DNA of 64,000 nucleotides, from positions 3,419,752 to 3,483,751 of the forward strand of contig NC_005085.1 in NCBI RefSeq assembly GCF_000007705.1, written 5' to 3'. Origin of the DNA: Chromobacterium violaceum ATCC 12472 (GTDB lineage: Bacteria > Pseudomonadota > Gammaproteobacteria > Burkholderiales > Chromobacteriaceae). The translations under genes and the position numbers were made by a program. The notes under the pieces are model-generated. The model did not search any database and had not been told where the DNA came from. It saw only the letters and a program-made list of their open reading frames with translations. The first letter of the stretch is position 1, and each line of letters opens with the position of its first letter. This document shows positions 36,386-44,061 of this stretch, piece by piece.

Positions 36386-37087
36386 ATGGACCAGACCGTC
36401 AATCTTTGGCCCTTGCTGGGCATCGCCGCCGTCATTCTCGGCTTCCTGCTGCGCGGCAATCCGCTGCTGGTCGTCTGCTGCGCCGGCGTCGTCACCGGCG
36501 CGGCCGCCGGCCTGGATCCCCAGGCCATCCTGGCCAAGGTGGGAGAAGGCTTCATCAAGACCCGCGGCTTGTCGGCTGCCCTGCTGCTGGCGCTGCTGGC
36601 GGTCGGCCTGGCCGAGCGGCACGGGCTGCGCGAGCGGGCCTATCGCTGGATACAGGACATAGGCGATGCCACCGCCGGCGGCCTGTTGATCGTCTATCTG
36701 CTGGCGCGCCAGCTGTCGGCCGCGCTGGGTTTGTCCGCCCAGGGCGGCCACCCCCAGGTGGTGAGGCCCATCCTGGTGCCGATGGCGGAAGGCGCCTGGG
36801 AAAAACTGCACGGCAAGCTGAACGCCGCGCAACGCACCCGGCTGCGGGCGATGTGCGCCGCCACCGACAACATCGGCCTGTTCTTCGGCGAAAACCTGTT
36901 CGTGGCCTTCAGCGCCGTGATCCTGATGCACGCCTTCCTGCGCGAGAACGGCCATGCGCTGGACCCGCTCTACCTGGCACTGTGGGGCATTCCTACCGCC
37001 ATGTTCGCCTTCCTGATCCATGCCGGCCGGCTGGCCTGGCATGAGTACAGGATCAGCCGCGCCGCGCGCGCGGAGGAAAGCGAATGA
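36386..37087 (+). CDS. DUF969 family membrane protein, 5-oxoproline transporter subunit
   Basis: 233 aa from the ATG at 36386. Several membrane segments, for example LLGIAAVILGFLLRGNPLLV and LSAALLLALLAVGLAE, plus the family motif GGHPQVVRPILVPMAEGA. DUF969 and DUF979 proteins occur together next to pxpABC and are annotated as the two subunits of a 5-oxoproline transporter. The stop overlaps the DUF979 start (ATGA), so the pair is translated together. Confidence 0.9.
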   Translation: MDQTVNLWPLLGIAAVILGFLLRGNPLLVVCCAGVVTGAAAGLDPQAILAKVGEGFIKTRGLSAALLLALLAVGLAERHGLRERAYRWIQDIGDATAGGLLIVYLLARQLSAALGLSAQGGHPQVVRPILVPMAEGAWEKLHGKLNAAQRTRLRAMCAATDNIGLFFGENLFVAFSAVILMHAFLRENGHALDPLYLALWGIPTAMFAFLIHAGRLAWHEYRISRAARAEESE

Positions 37088-38040
37088 TGCTGCGGGCGGA
37101 GCATCTGTACTGGCTGGTGGGCGGCATCCTGCTGCTGGCGGCGGGCATGGCGCTGCGGGACCGGTCGCATCCGCGCCGACTGGGCAGCGCGGCCTTCTGG
37201 GGTCTGTTCGGCCTGCTGTTTATCGCCGGCGACCGGCTGCCCGCGGAATGGACCGGCGCCATGGTGCTGACCATGGCGCTGCTGGCCGGGCTGGGGCGGC
37301 TGGCGCCGGGCAGCCATGGGAAGCTGTCGCCGGAGCGGCTGCGGGACAGCATGGAAAAACTGGGCAACCGCATCTTCCTGCCCTCGCTGCTGCTGCCGCT
37401 GCTGACCATCGCGCTGAGCCTGCTGGCACGGCGGCTTCCCGCCTCGGTCGCCGCTTGGCTCGAGCCAGCAAACCTCACCCTTCTCGCGCTGGGCCTGGCC
37501 TGCCTGGCCTCCACCGCGCTGGCCTGCCGGCTCACCCGGGAAACGCCGTTGCAGGCGGTGCGTGAGACGCGCCGCCTGCTGGACAGCGTGGGCTGGGCCT
37601 TCCTGTTGCCGCAGGTGCTTGCCCTGCTGGGCCTGCTGTTCGCCGACGCCGGGGTTGGCAAGGCCATCGCCCACTTGTCGGCAAGCTATCTGCCGCTGGA
37701 CACCCGCGGGCTGGCGGTGCTGACCTATGTGCTGGGCATGGCGCTGTTCACGGTGGTCATGGGCAACGCTTTCGCCGCCTTTCCAGTGATGACCGCCGGC
37801 ATCGGCCTGCCCTTCCTGGTGGGAACGCATCACGGCGACCCGGCGGTGATGGCGGCCGTCGGCATGTTCTCCGGCTATTGCGGCACGCTGATGACGCCGA
37901 TGGCCGCCAACTTCAACATCGTGCCGGCGGCGCTGCTGGAGCTGCCCGACCGCAATGCGGTGATCAAGGCCCAATTGCCGACCGCGCTGGCCTTGCTGGC
38001 GGTGAATGCAGTATTGTTGGACTGGCTGATGTTCCGCTGA
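37084..38040 (+). CDS. DUF979 family membrane protein, 5-oxoproline transporter subunit
   Basis: 318 aa, about nine or ten membrane segments. It includes VLTYVLGMALFTVVMGNAFA, followed by AFPVMTAGIGLPFLVGTHHG and FSGYCGTLMTPMAANFNIVP, characteristic of DUF979. With DUF969 it should import 5-oxoproline for the PxpABC enzyme. It is followed after 12 bases by the pyroglutamyl peptidase gene. Confidence 0.9.
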   Translation: MMLRAEHLYWLVGGILLLAAGMALRDRSHPRRLGSAAFWGLFGLLFIAGDRLPAEWTGAMVLTMALLAGLGRLAPGSHGKLSPERLRDSMEKLGNRIFLPSLLLPLLTIALSLLARRLPASVAAWLEPANLTLLALGLACLASTALACRLTRETPLQAVRETRRLLDSVGWAFLLPQVLALLGLLFADAGVGKAIAHLSASYLPLDTRGLAVLTYVLGMALFTVVMGNAFAAFPVMTAGIGLPFLVGTHHGDPAVMAAVGMFSGYCGTLMTPMAANFNIVPAALLELPDRNAVIKAQLPTALALLAVNAVLLDWLMFR

Positions 38041-38052
38041 GGAAATGACCGC

Positions 38053-38685
38053 ATGAAAACCGTCCTGCTGACCGGCTTCGAGCCTTTCGGCGGCGAAACC
38101 GTCAACCCATCCTGGGAAGCCGCGCGCCAGTTGGACGGCGAAACCATAGCCGGCGCCCGCGTGCACGCGCGGCTGCTCCCCTGCGAGTTCGGCGCGGCGC
38201 TGGATGAGCTCTACCGTCAGCTGGACGCGCTGCGGCCCGACGTCGCCATCGCGGTGGGACAGGCTGGGGGGCGGCCCGACATCGCGGTGGAGCGCGTGGC
38301 GATCAATGTCGACGATGCCCGCTTCCCCGACAACGCGGGCCGGCAGCCGATAGACGAGCCAGTCGTCGCGAACGGCCCCGCCGCCTATTTCGCCACCCTG
38401 CCGATCAAGGCCATCGTCGCCGGGCTGCGCGAGCGCGGCCTGCCGGCGACGGTGTCTCAGAGCGCCGGCACCTTCGTCTGCAATCACGTGATGTATGGGC
38501 TGTTGCACCGCGGCGGCCCGCGCGCCGGCTTCATCCATTTGCCCTTCCTGCCGGAACAGGCGATCCGGCATCCCGGCGCCTTCAGCCTGAAGCTGGACGA
38601 CTGCGTGGCAGCGTTGCGGCTGGCGGTGGAGCTGTCGCTGACACGCGGGAAGGATGAAAAGCGGGAGGGCGGGACCATTCATTGA
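38053..38685 (+). CDS. pcp: Pyroglutamyl-peptidase I
   Basis: 210 aa, peptidase family C15. The catalytic Glu is in the segment around [13 protein letters not shown] ([15 protein letters not shown]), Cys in [12 protein letters not shown] and His in [10 protein letters not shown]. The enzyme removes N-terminal pyroglutamate from peptides, releasing 5-oxoproline, the substrate of the PxpABC enzyme encoded upstream. It closes the operon and makes the pathway from pyroglutamyl peptides to glutamate complete. The C-terminal dozen residues are charged and variable. Confidence 0.96.
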   Translation: MKTVLLTGFEPFGGETVNPSWEAARQLDGETIAGARVHARLLPCEFGAALDELYRQLDALRPDVAIAVGQAGGRPDIAVERVAINVDDARFPDNAGRQPIDEPVVANGPAAYFATLPIKAIVAGLRERGLPATVSQSAGTFVCNHVMYGLLHRGGPRAGFIHLPFLPEQAIRHPGAFSLKLDDCVAALRLAVELSLTRGKDEKREGGTIH

Positions 38686-38764
38686 ACACCGCAGGCGCCC
38701 CCTGCCCTGCGCCGACAAGCTTCCGTGCCGGCGCGCTCCGGCCCTGGGAAGCTTGGCCGGCGGC

Positions 38765-39205
38765 TCAACGCCGTCGCGCACGCCATGCCAGGATGGCCAT
38801 CGCCGCCGCACCGCAAGCCGATGCGGCGCCCAGCTGCCGCCAGGTACCATCCAGCGGAAACAGCCAGCCGGCGCAGAGGACAGCGGCCAGCGAGGTCCAA
38901 CCGCCCATGCGCATCAGCTCGGGGCCCAAGCCATGCCCGGCGCGGGAGGAAAGCAGCGCGCCGGCCTGCAAGGCGCTCCCTGCCAGTTCAAAGGCCAGGG
39001 GGGTGCGGGTATCGCCGCCGGCATAGAAATAACGCGCCAGCAATCCGTTCCAGCCGCCGAACACCAGCCCCGGCGCATAGCAGGCCAGCAGCGCCGGCAA
39101 GGGCCCGGCCGCCAGTCCCCGGGGCGACAGCACGCCGCCGAACAACAGCCGGTCGAGATGAGGGCCGGCGTTGCGCACCGGCAGGATCAGCGCGGTGGTG
39201 CTCAT
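38765..39205 (-). pseudogene. Glycosyltransferase/MurJ-like chimeric remnant
   Basis: 146 codons, with two unlike parts. Residues 1-20 (MSTTALILPVRNAGPHLDRL) are the start of a family 2 glycosyltransferase (the LPVRN-AGPHL nucleotide-binding beginning). From about residue 21 the sequence changes to the C-terminal region of a MurJ/MviN-type lipid flippase (YAPGLVFGGWNGLLARYFYA, then GGDTRTPL), with membrane segments. Neither half is complete. The simplest reading is a deletion that fused the first codons of one gene to the end of another, with a junction near 39145. The ATG overlaps the manC stop (ATGA), so it may still be translated. Product function is doubtful. Confidence 0.7.
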
Positions 39206-40659
39206 CCGGCGCTCTCCGAGCGGCCGTAATGGTCGGAGAAGCGGACGATGTCGTCCTCGCCGAGGTAGTCGCCGCTCTGAACCTCTATCATCACCAGATC
39301 GATCACGCCCGGATTGGCCACCCGGTGCCTGACACCGGCCGGGATGAAGGTGGATTCATTGCAGTGGACCAGCTTCTCGTCCTCGCCGTTGACCACCAGC
39401 GCGGTGCCGCTCACCACCACCCAGTGCTCGCTGCGGTGGTGGTGCATCTGCAGCGACAGCGTGGCCCCGGGCTTCACCACAATGCGCTTGATCTTGTAGC
39501 GCGGGCCATCCTCCAGCACCGTGTAGTGCCCCCAGGGTCGCTGCGAAGTGCGGTGCTGCAGATAGGCCGGGTGGCCGCGCCGCTTCAGCTCGGCGACGAT
39601 GTCCCGCACATCCTGGCTGCGCTTGCGGTCCGCCACCAGCAAGGCGTCCGGGGTGTCGATGATCAGCAGATCGTCCACGCCCAGCGTGGCGATCAGGCGC
39701 CCCCGGCTTTGCACGAAGCTCCGGCGGGTATCGCACAGCAGCACCTCCCCCGAGCTGCTGTTGCCGTTGCCATCGGCGGGAAACTCGCCCATCAGGCTGT
39801 CCCAATTGCCGATGTCGCTCCATCCAAGGTCGCAGGGCACCACGGCGGCGTTGTCGGTCTTTTCCATCACCGCGTAATCGATGGAAATGTCCGGACACAA
39901 GGCGAAGCTCGCCTTGTCCAGCTCGCGTTGTCGCCGCCCTGCCCCGCTCAGGCAGGGGCTCGCCCTCAAGCAGGCCTCCACGCCATCCAGCACCTCCGGC
40001 GCTAGCCGCGCCAACGCATCGCACATGACCAAGGCGGAAAAGCACAACATCCCGCTGTTCCACCAGTAGCGCCCGTCGTCCAGATAGGCTTGCGCGGCGG
40101 CGGCGTCCGGCTTTTCGACGAAACGCGCCACCTCAAAACCCTTTCCGGCGAGCGGCTCCCCCTGCTCGATGTAGCCGAAGCCGGTTTCCGGCCGGCTAGG
40201 CTTGAGGCCGAAGGCGACGATGCGCCCCGCCTCGGCCAGCTCCCAGGCTTCCTGGACTGCCGCGGCGAATGCCTCTTCGTCGGTCACCAGATGATCGGCC
40301 GGCAGCACCAGCAGAATGGCCTCGCTCCCTTCCTGCCTCTCCAGCATGTCCAGCGCCGCTGCGGCGATGGCCGGGGCGGTGTTGCGTCCCGCCGGCTCCA
40401 GCAGCAACTCCAGCGCCAACTGGCGTTCGTTGACCTCGCTGCACTCTTCCAGGGTCCGGAACATCGCCTGTTGATTGGTGACCGCCATGACGCGGCGTAC
40501 TCCCGGCAAGCGGGCCGCGCGTTGAAAGGTCTTCTGCAACAGGCTGTGGCCATCCGCCATCCGGATGAAAGGCTTGGGCAACTCCATTCGCGAAACCGGC
40601 CACAACCGGGTGCCGGCCCCTCCGGACAGGATGCAGGGGATCAGTTCTGTGTTTGCCAT
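39202..40659 (-). CDS. manC: Mannose-1-phosphate guanylyltransferase / mannose-6-phosphate isomerase
   Basis: 485 aa, the normal size of bifunctional type II PMI-GMP (ManC/AlgA/XanB). The N-terminal nucleotidyltransferase has SGGAGTRLWPVSR and FVEKPD; the C-terminal cupin isomerase has QRPWGHYTVLEDG and LQMHHHRSEHWVVVSG with its metal-binding His residues. It makes GDP-mannose for polysaccharides such as colanic-acid-like exopolymers or O-antigen. It sits between two broken genes (38765-39205 and 40670-41402) and looks intact, perhaps kept because GDP-mannose is used elsewhere. Confidence 0.96.
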   Translation of the reverse strand: MANTELIPCILSGGAGTRLWPVSRMELPKPFIRMADGHSLLQKTFQRAARLPGVRRVMAVTNQQAMFRTLEECSEVNERQLALELLLEPAGRNTAPAIAAAALDMLERQEGSEAILLVLPADHLVTDEEAFAAAVQEAWELAEAGRIVAFGLKPSRPETGFGYIEQGEPLAGKGFEVARFVEKPDAAAAQAYLDDGRYWWNSGMLCFSALVMCDALARLAPEVLDGVEACLRASPCLSGAGRRQRELDKASFALCPDISIDYAVMEKTDNAAVVPCDLGWSDIGNWDSLMGEFPADGNGNSSSGEVLLCDTRRSFVQSRGRLIATLGVDDLLIIDTPDALLVADRKRSQDVRDIVAELKRRGHPAYLQHRTSQRPWGHYTVLEDGPRYKIKRIVVKPGATLSLQMHHHRSEHWVVVSGTALVVNGEDEKLVHCNESTFIPAGVRHRVANPGVIDLVMIEVQSGDYLGEDDIVRFSDHYGRSESAG

Positions 40660-40669
40660 GCTTGCCGTC

Positions 40670-41402
40670 TCAATAGGCTGCTTCGGTTGAAATCACTGCG
40701 GGGTCGTGATCGGTCTTGTCCGCGTACATGGAGCGGAACTTGTACACTTCGATCAACCTGCTGTTGTAGCCGTAGCGCTTCTGCCGGAACAGCACGGGTC
40801 CGGGAGAGTCCAGCCTGATGCAAATCGCCGTCGCGCACCATGCGCTCCAGCTCGCGCAGATCGCCCAGGCAGGACAGCGTCGCCATCGTTTCATGCGGAC
40901 GGTCATGACGGTCCTCGACGTAGCCGATCAGGCGGCTGCGCAAATCGGCGTTCTCGCACAGGAATTCCGCCAGCAGCTTGCCGCTCGCTGTCGCGCCCAA
41001 TACCACCGCGCGCTGCAGCCCCACGCCGCGGCTTACCAGGCGCGCGCCGCTCCAATGCATGGCCAGCCGCTGCAGGATCAGCGGCACAAGGGGCCGGACC
41101 AGCAGCAGCAGGAAAGCCACGCTCCAGGCAAGCGCCAGGGGACGGATGCGCAGGAAGCGGCTGAACAGGTCCTGGCCGTAGATATCGGCCGCCTGGAACA
41201 CCACCATGGCAAGCAGGCCCGCGTAAAAACAGGCTTCCAGCAGATAGACCGCTTGCGCCCGCAGCTGCGGCAGCCGCAACCAGCACAGCGCGTAGCCAGG
41301 CAGCGTCACCATGGCCAGATGCAACAACCTGAGCATCAGCGCGATATAGCTCAATACCTCGGGGTGGGTCACAACCAGGTTGTCTACAGTCCGCACACGC
41401 AT
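40670..41402 (-). pseudogene. WcaJ-type polyprenyl glycosylphosphotransferase, internally deleted and frameshifted
   Basis: From the ATG at 41402 the first about 195 codons read as the N-terminus of an exopolysaccharide polyprenyl glycosylphosphotransferase: hydrophobic segments, then AVVLGATASGKLLAEF and LGDLRELERMVRDGDL. Near 40820 the frame breaks. A second frame continues with RLDSPGPVLFRQKRYGYNSR and VYKFRSMYADKTDHDP, the start of the Bac_transf catalytic domain, and ends in TEAAY-stop, which resembles a normal WcaJ C-terminus (AAY). Intact family members have about 460 aa; only about 240 remain, and the catalytic SLDELPQ region is missing. At least one, probably two internal deletions removed the active site. 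Confidence 0.8.
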
Positions 41403-41581
41403 GCTTACCCACCCATGAAAGCAGATCAAACGTCAATCTGTTTATAATTATTCATGATTAGTGTGTCAATTAATTCTTCAAAATAAAACATGATGTACTG
41501 CCTGCCGCTCCGCCTGTACCGGTCCCTCCCTAATGCATGACCAGAGTCAACCCATCCTTAGTCCAGGCACAATCCGGACGC

Positions 41582-41606
41582 AAAAAAGCCCGCATTCATG
41601 CGGGCT
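41582..41606 (-). terminator. Intrinsic terminator of phhA
   Basis: On the minus strand AGCCCGCA/TGCGGGCT, an 8-base stem with a 4-base loop, is followed by TTTTT (complement of 41582-41587). It lies 22 bases after the phhA stop. Confidence 0.9.
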
Positions 41607-41628
41607 AGGGGAACCGGATCGATGCGGT

Positions 41629-42522
41629 TCAGACGTCTTCGGTATCCGCCCATCCTTGGCGGTCGCCGGCATTCAGCACCAGGTCGTCCGGCGCGACGTC
41701 GCCAGCGCCCCACGGTTGCGCGTCGGCCAGCTGCAAGTATAGCGGAGCGAAATCCGGCGCGGTGGCGTCGAACAGCTGCTTGAAGCTGTCGATGACGAAG
41801 TAGGTTTTCTGGAAGGTGTCGATCCGGTAGCGCGTGTTCATGATGCGCATCAGGTCGAAGCCGACGCGGTTGGGGCTGGCGCTGTCCAGGCAGTAGATGG
41901 ATTCCGACTTGCTGGACAAGATGCCGGCGCCGTAGATGCGCATGCCGGCCGGAGTATTGATCAGGCCGAATTCCACCGTGTACCAGTACAGCCGCGCCAG
42001 CATCGGCAGCGCGCCCAGCGCCTTCGCCTTCACCCCGCCCTTGCCGTAGGCCTCCAGGTAATCGGCGAACACCGGATTGATCAGCAGCGGCACGTGGCCG
42101 AACAGGTCGTGGAACACGTCCGGCTCCTGCAGGTAGTCGAGCTGGTGCGGCTCGCGCAGCCACCAGGTGACCGGGAAGCGGCGGTTGGCCAGGTGCTCGA
42201 AGAACACGTCGTCTGGAATCAGGCCCGGCACCGCGACGATCTTCCAGCCGGTGGCGGCCATCAGCTTCTGGTTCAGCTTATTGAAGTCCGGCACCCGGTC
42301 GGCATCCACCTCCAGCCGCTCCAGGCCCTCCATAAACTCGTCGCAGGCGCGCCCCGGCAGCAGCTTGCATTGGCGTTGGTACAGCGTGGCCCAGGTGGCG
42401 TGATCTTCCGCAGAGTAGCGATCCAACGGCTGCGGCAAGGTGAAGTCGTTGGCGTCGTGGCTCAATCCGACATTCTTGCGGGTGGTGATGTCGGGCACCA
42501 CAAAGTCGGCGCGGTCGTTCAT
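41629..42522 (-). CDS. phhA: Phenylalanine 4-monooxygenase (phenylalanine hydroxylase)
   Basis: 297 aa, the length of the crystallised C. violaceum enzyme, which it matches closely as far as I recall. It converts phenylalanine to tyrosine using tetrahydropterin and O2. Iron ligands: two His in DVFHDLFGHVPLL and Glu in YTVEFGL. The substrate region FPVTWWLREPHQLDYLQEPD is conserved. Bacterial members are monomeric and lack the N-terminal regulatory ACT domain, as here. The gene is divergent from an Lrp-type regulator; the shared 128-base gap contains repeated CCGCAT motifs. No pterin dehydratase gene (phhB) is adjacent. Confidence 0.98.
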   Translation of the reverse strand: MNDRADFVVPDITTRKNVGLSHDANDFTLPQPLDRYSAEDHATWATLYQRQCKLLPGRACDEFMEGLERLEVDADRVPDFNKLNQKLMAATGWKIVAVPGLIPDDVFFEHLANRRFPVTWWLREPHQLDYLQEPDVFHDLFGHVPLLINPVFADYLEAYGKGGVKAKALGALPMLARLYWYTVEFGLINTPAGMRIYGAGILSSKSESIYCLDSASPNRVGFDLMRIMNTRYRIDTFQKTYFVIDSFKQLFDATAPDFAPLYLQLADAQPWGAGDVAPDDLVLNAGDRQGWADTEDV

Positions 42523-42571
42523 TGCTGGGCTCCTGGAATTTGGCGATTTACTCTAGTTTAGCCCGGCCGCC

Positions 42572-42629
42572 ATGCGGAAAGACCGCATTATTTGCCGTTT
42601 TGCCGGAAATTTTGCATACTTACCGCATA
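42572..42629. promoter_or_regulatory. Candidate operator between phhA and the Lrp-type gene
   Basis: ATGCGG (42572-42577) and CCGCAT (42583-42588) form a perfect dyad with a 5-base spacer. CCGCATa recurs at 42623-42629, 40 bases on, about four helical turns. Regular same-face spacing of short dyads is typical of Lrp/AsnC binding. Function inferred. Confidence 0.45.
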
Positions 42630-42650
42630 AAATGTCATAAAGTGCACAAA

Positions 42651-43130
42651 ATGCGCAAAATAGAATTAGACCGCTTCGACCTGCAGATCCTGCACCTGTT
42701 GCAGCAGGATGCCCGCGCCACCCATCAGAAGCTGGCGCAGGACATTCCGCTGTCCGCCTCCCAGATCGGCCGCCGCATCCAGCGCATGGAACAAAATGGC
42801 GTCATCCAGGGTTACCAGGTGGCGCTCAACCCCGAGCATGTCGGCCTGTCGGTGATGGCCTTCGCCAACGTCAGCCTGGAGCGGCACAACGAAGCCGCGC
42901 TGCAGGACTTCGCCCAGTCCATCGACAATCTGCCCGAGGTGCTGGAATGCTACGCTGCGGCCGGCGAGGCCGACTACCTGCTGCGCATCGTGGTGCCGGA
43001 CCTGCCGTCTTTGTCGTCCTTCGTGATGAACAAGCTGATGCAGCTGTCGCTGGTGCGCAGCGTGAAGTCCACCATCGTGCTCAACGCGATCAAGCAGACG
43101 ATGAAACTGCCCTTGTCGTCCCTGCCCTGA
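42651..43130 (+). CDS. Lrp/AsnC-family transcriptional regulator
   Basis: 159 aa from the ATG at 42651. N-terminal helix-turn-helix: LDRFDLQILHLLQQDARATH, then KLAQDIPLSASQIGRRIQRM. The C-terminal RAM ligand domain includes EVLECYAAAGEADYLLRIVV. Lrp-type proteins form octamers and respond to amino acids. Divergent from phhA, it is probably the regulator of phenylalanine hydroxylation; the amino acid it senses (phenylalanine or tyrosine) is a guess. Confidence 0.93.
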   Translation: MRKIELDRFDLQILHLLQQDARATHQKLAQDIPLSASQIGRRIQRMEQNGVIQGYQVALNPEHVGLSVMAFANVSLERHNEAALQDFAQSIDNLPEVLECYAAAGEADYLLRIVVPDLPSLSSFVMNKLMQLSLVRSVKSTIVLNAIKQTMKLPLSSLP

Positions 43131-43442
43131 AAGCCGGTCCACGGCCTTTCGCGTTGCCAAGCAGGGTCTTGCAATGCCTCCTCCGCCTTGCATCCGGTCC
43201 GCTGGCAGGGCTGCGTTGCCCGCCAAAAGATTGTGAGCCGGCTCGGGCACCCGGAAACTCTCTGACATTTCTGCCCGTCCATTCCCCATGCCGCCGCGGC
43301 TATACCGGTTCATGGCGGCAATCCGTTTTTGCCGATGGTTTATGCTGAAATCAATATAAGAAAACGGCCTGACATCTCCGAAAATAGCCGTCATTCCAGC
43401 ATGACCGCCGCCGCGCCACGTTCAGAGATCAAGGAGAAACCG
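43131..43442. other. Intergenic region before cysteine dioxygenase
   Basis: 312 bases. I see no supported gene and no strong hairpin. The last 100 bases should hold the promoter of the cysteine dioxygenase gene; 43345-43385 is relatively AT-rich (gctgaaatcaatataagaaa) and contains a plausible -10 (TATAAG), but no matching -35 stands out. Confidence 0.6.
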
Positions 43443-44003
43443 ATGGAATCGTCCGACTGTCCGCCGTTCGACACATTCAGCCCCAACCTGGCCGCCTCGC
43501 TGCGCCAGCTGTCGCTCCATGCCGGCCGCCTGAGCCAGGAACAGATTCTTCAATTCCACCGCGCGCTGCGCCCCGCCCAGGAAGACCTCGCGCCGTTTCG
43601 CCGCTTCGACGACGAACGCTATTGCCGCAACCGCATCTACCGCGACGAGCATTGCGAATTGCTGCTGCTGTGCTGGCGCGAAGGCCAGCGCAGCCAGATC
43701 CACAACCACAAGGGCAGCCTGTGCGGCGTCAGGGTGATAGAGGGCGTCGCCACCGAGACCGTGTTCGAAGCCACGCCATCCGGACAGCTGGCCGCGCGCG
43801 AAACCCGGGAGCTGGCCGCCGGCAGCCTGGTGATCAACGGCCATCTGGACATCCACCAGGTAGCCAATCTGCAAGCCGATGGCGGAGATCTGGTCACCCT
43901 GCATCTCTATTCGCCGCCGCTGTCCCGGATGGAGCTGTTCGGCATGGAGCCGCAGCAACGGCGCGTGCAGTTGCTGGACGACTGCCTGGAATTCCAGATC
44001 TGA
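43443..44003 (+). CDS. Cysteine dioxygenase type I
   Basis: 186 aa from the ATG at 43443 with AAGGAG 7 bases upstream. Cupin fold: HxH of motif 1 in QIHNHKGSLCGVRVIEG, and His of motif 2 in LDIHQVANL. The facial three-His iron site is that of CDO, which oxidises L-cysteine to cysteine sulfinate. The Cys in GSLCGVRV takes the place of the Cys that forms the Cys-Tyr crosslink in mammalian CDO or lies near it. The gene is monocistronic and followed by a strong terminator. Confidence 0.92.
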   Translation: MESSDCPPFDTFSPNLAASLRQLSLHAGRLSQEQILQFHRALRPAQEDLAPFRRFDDERYCRNRIYRDEHCELLLLCWREGQRSQIHNHKGSLCGVRVIEGVATETVFEATPSGQLAARETRELAAGSLVINGHLDIHQVANLQADGGDLVTLHLYSPPLSRMELFGMEPQQRRVQLLDDCLEFQI

Positions 44004-44015
44004 TCCGGACAAACA

Positions 44016-44043
44016 AAAAGGCGCGGCCTGGGCCGCGCCTTTT
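44016..44043. terminator. Bidirectional terminator between cysteine dioxygenase and FadL genes
   Basis: AAAGGCGCGGCC and GGCCGCGCCTTTT form a 12-base stem around a TG loop, with an A-run on the left and a T-run on the right, so it can end transcripts from both convergent genes. Confidence 0.93.
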
Positions 44044-44061
44044 CTCATATCCCGACGGATA

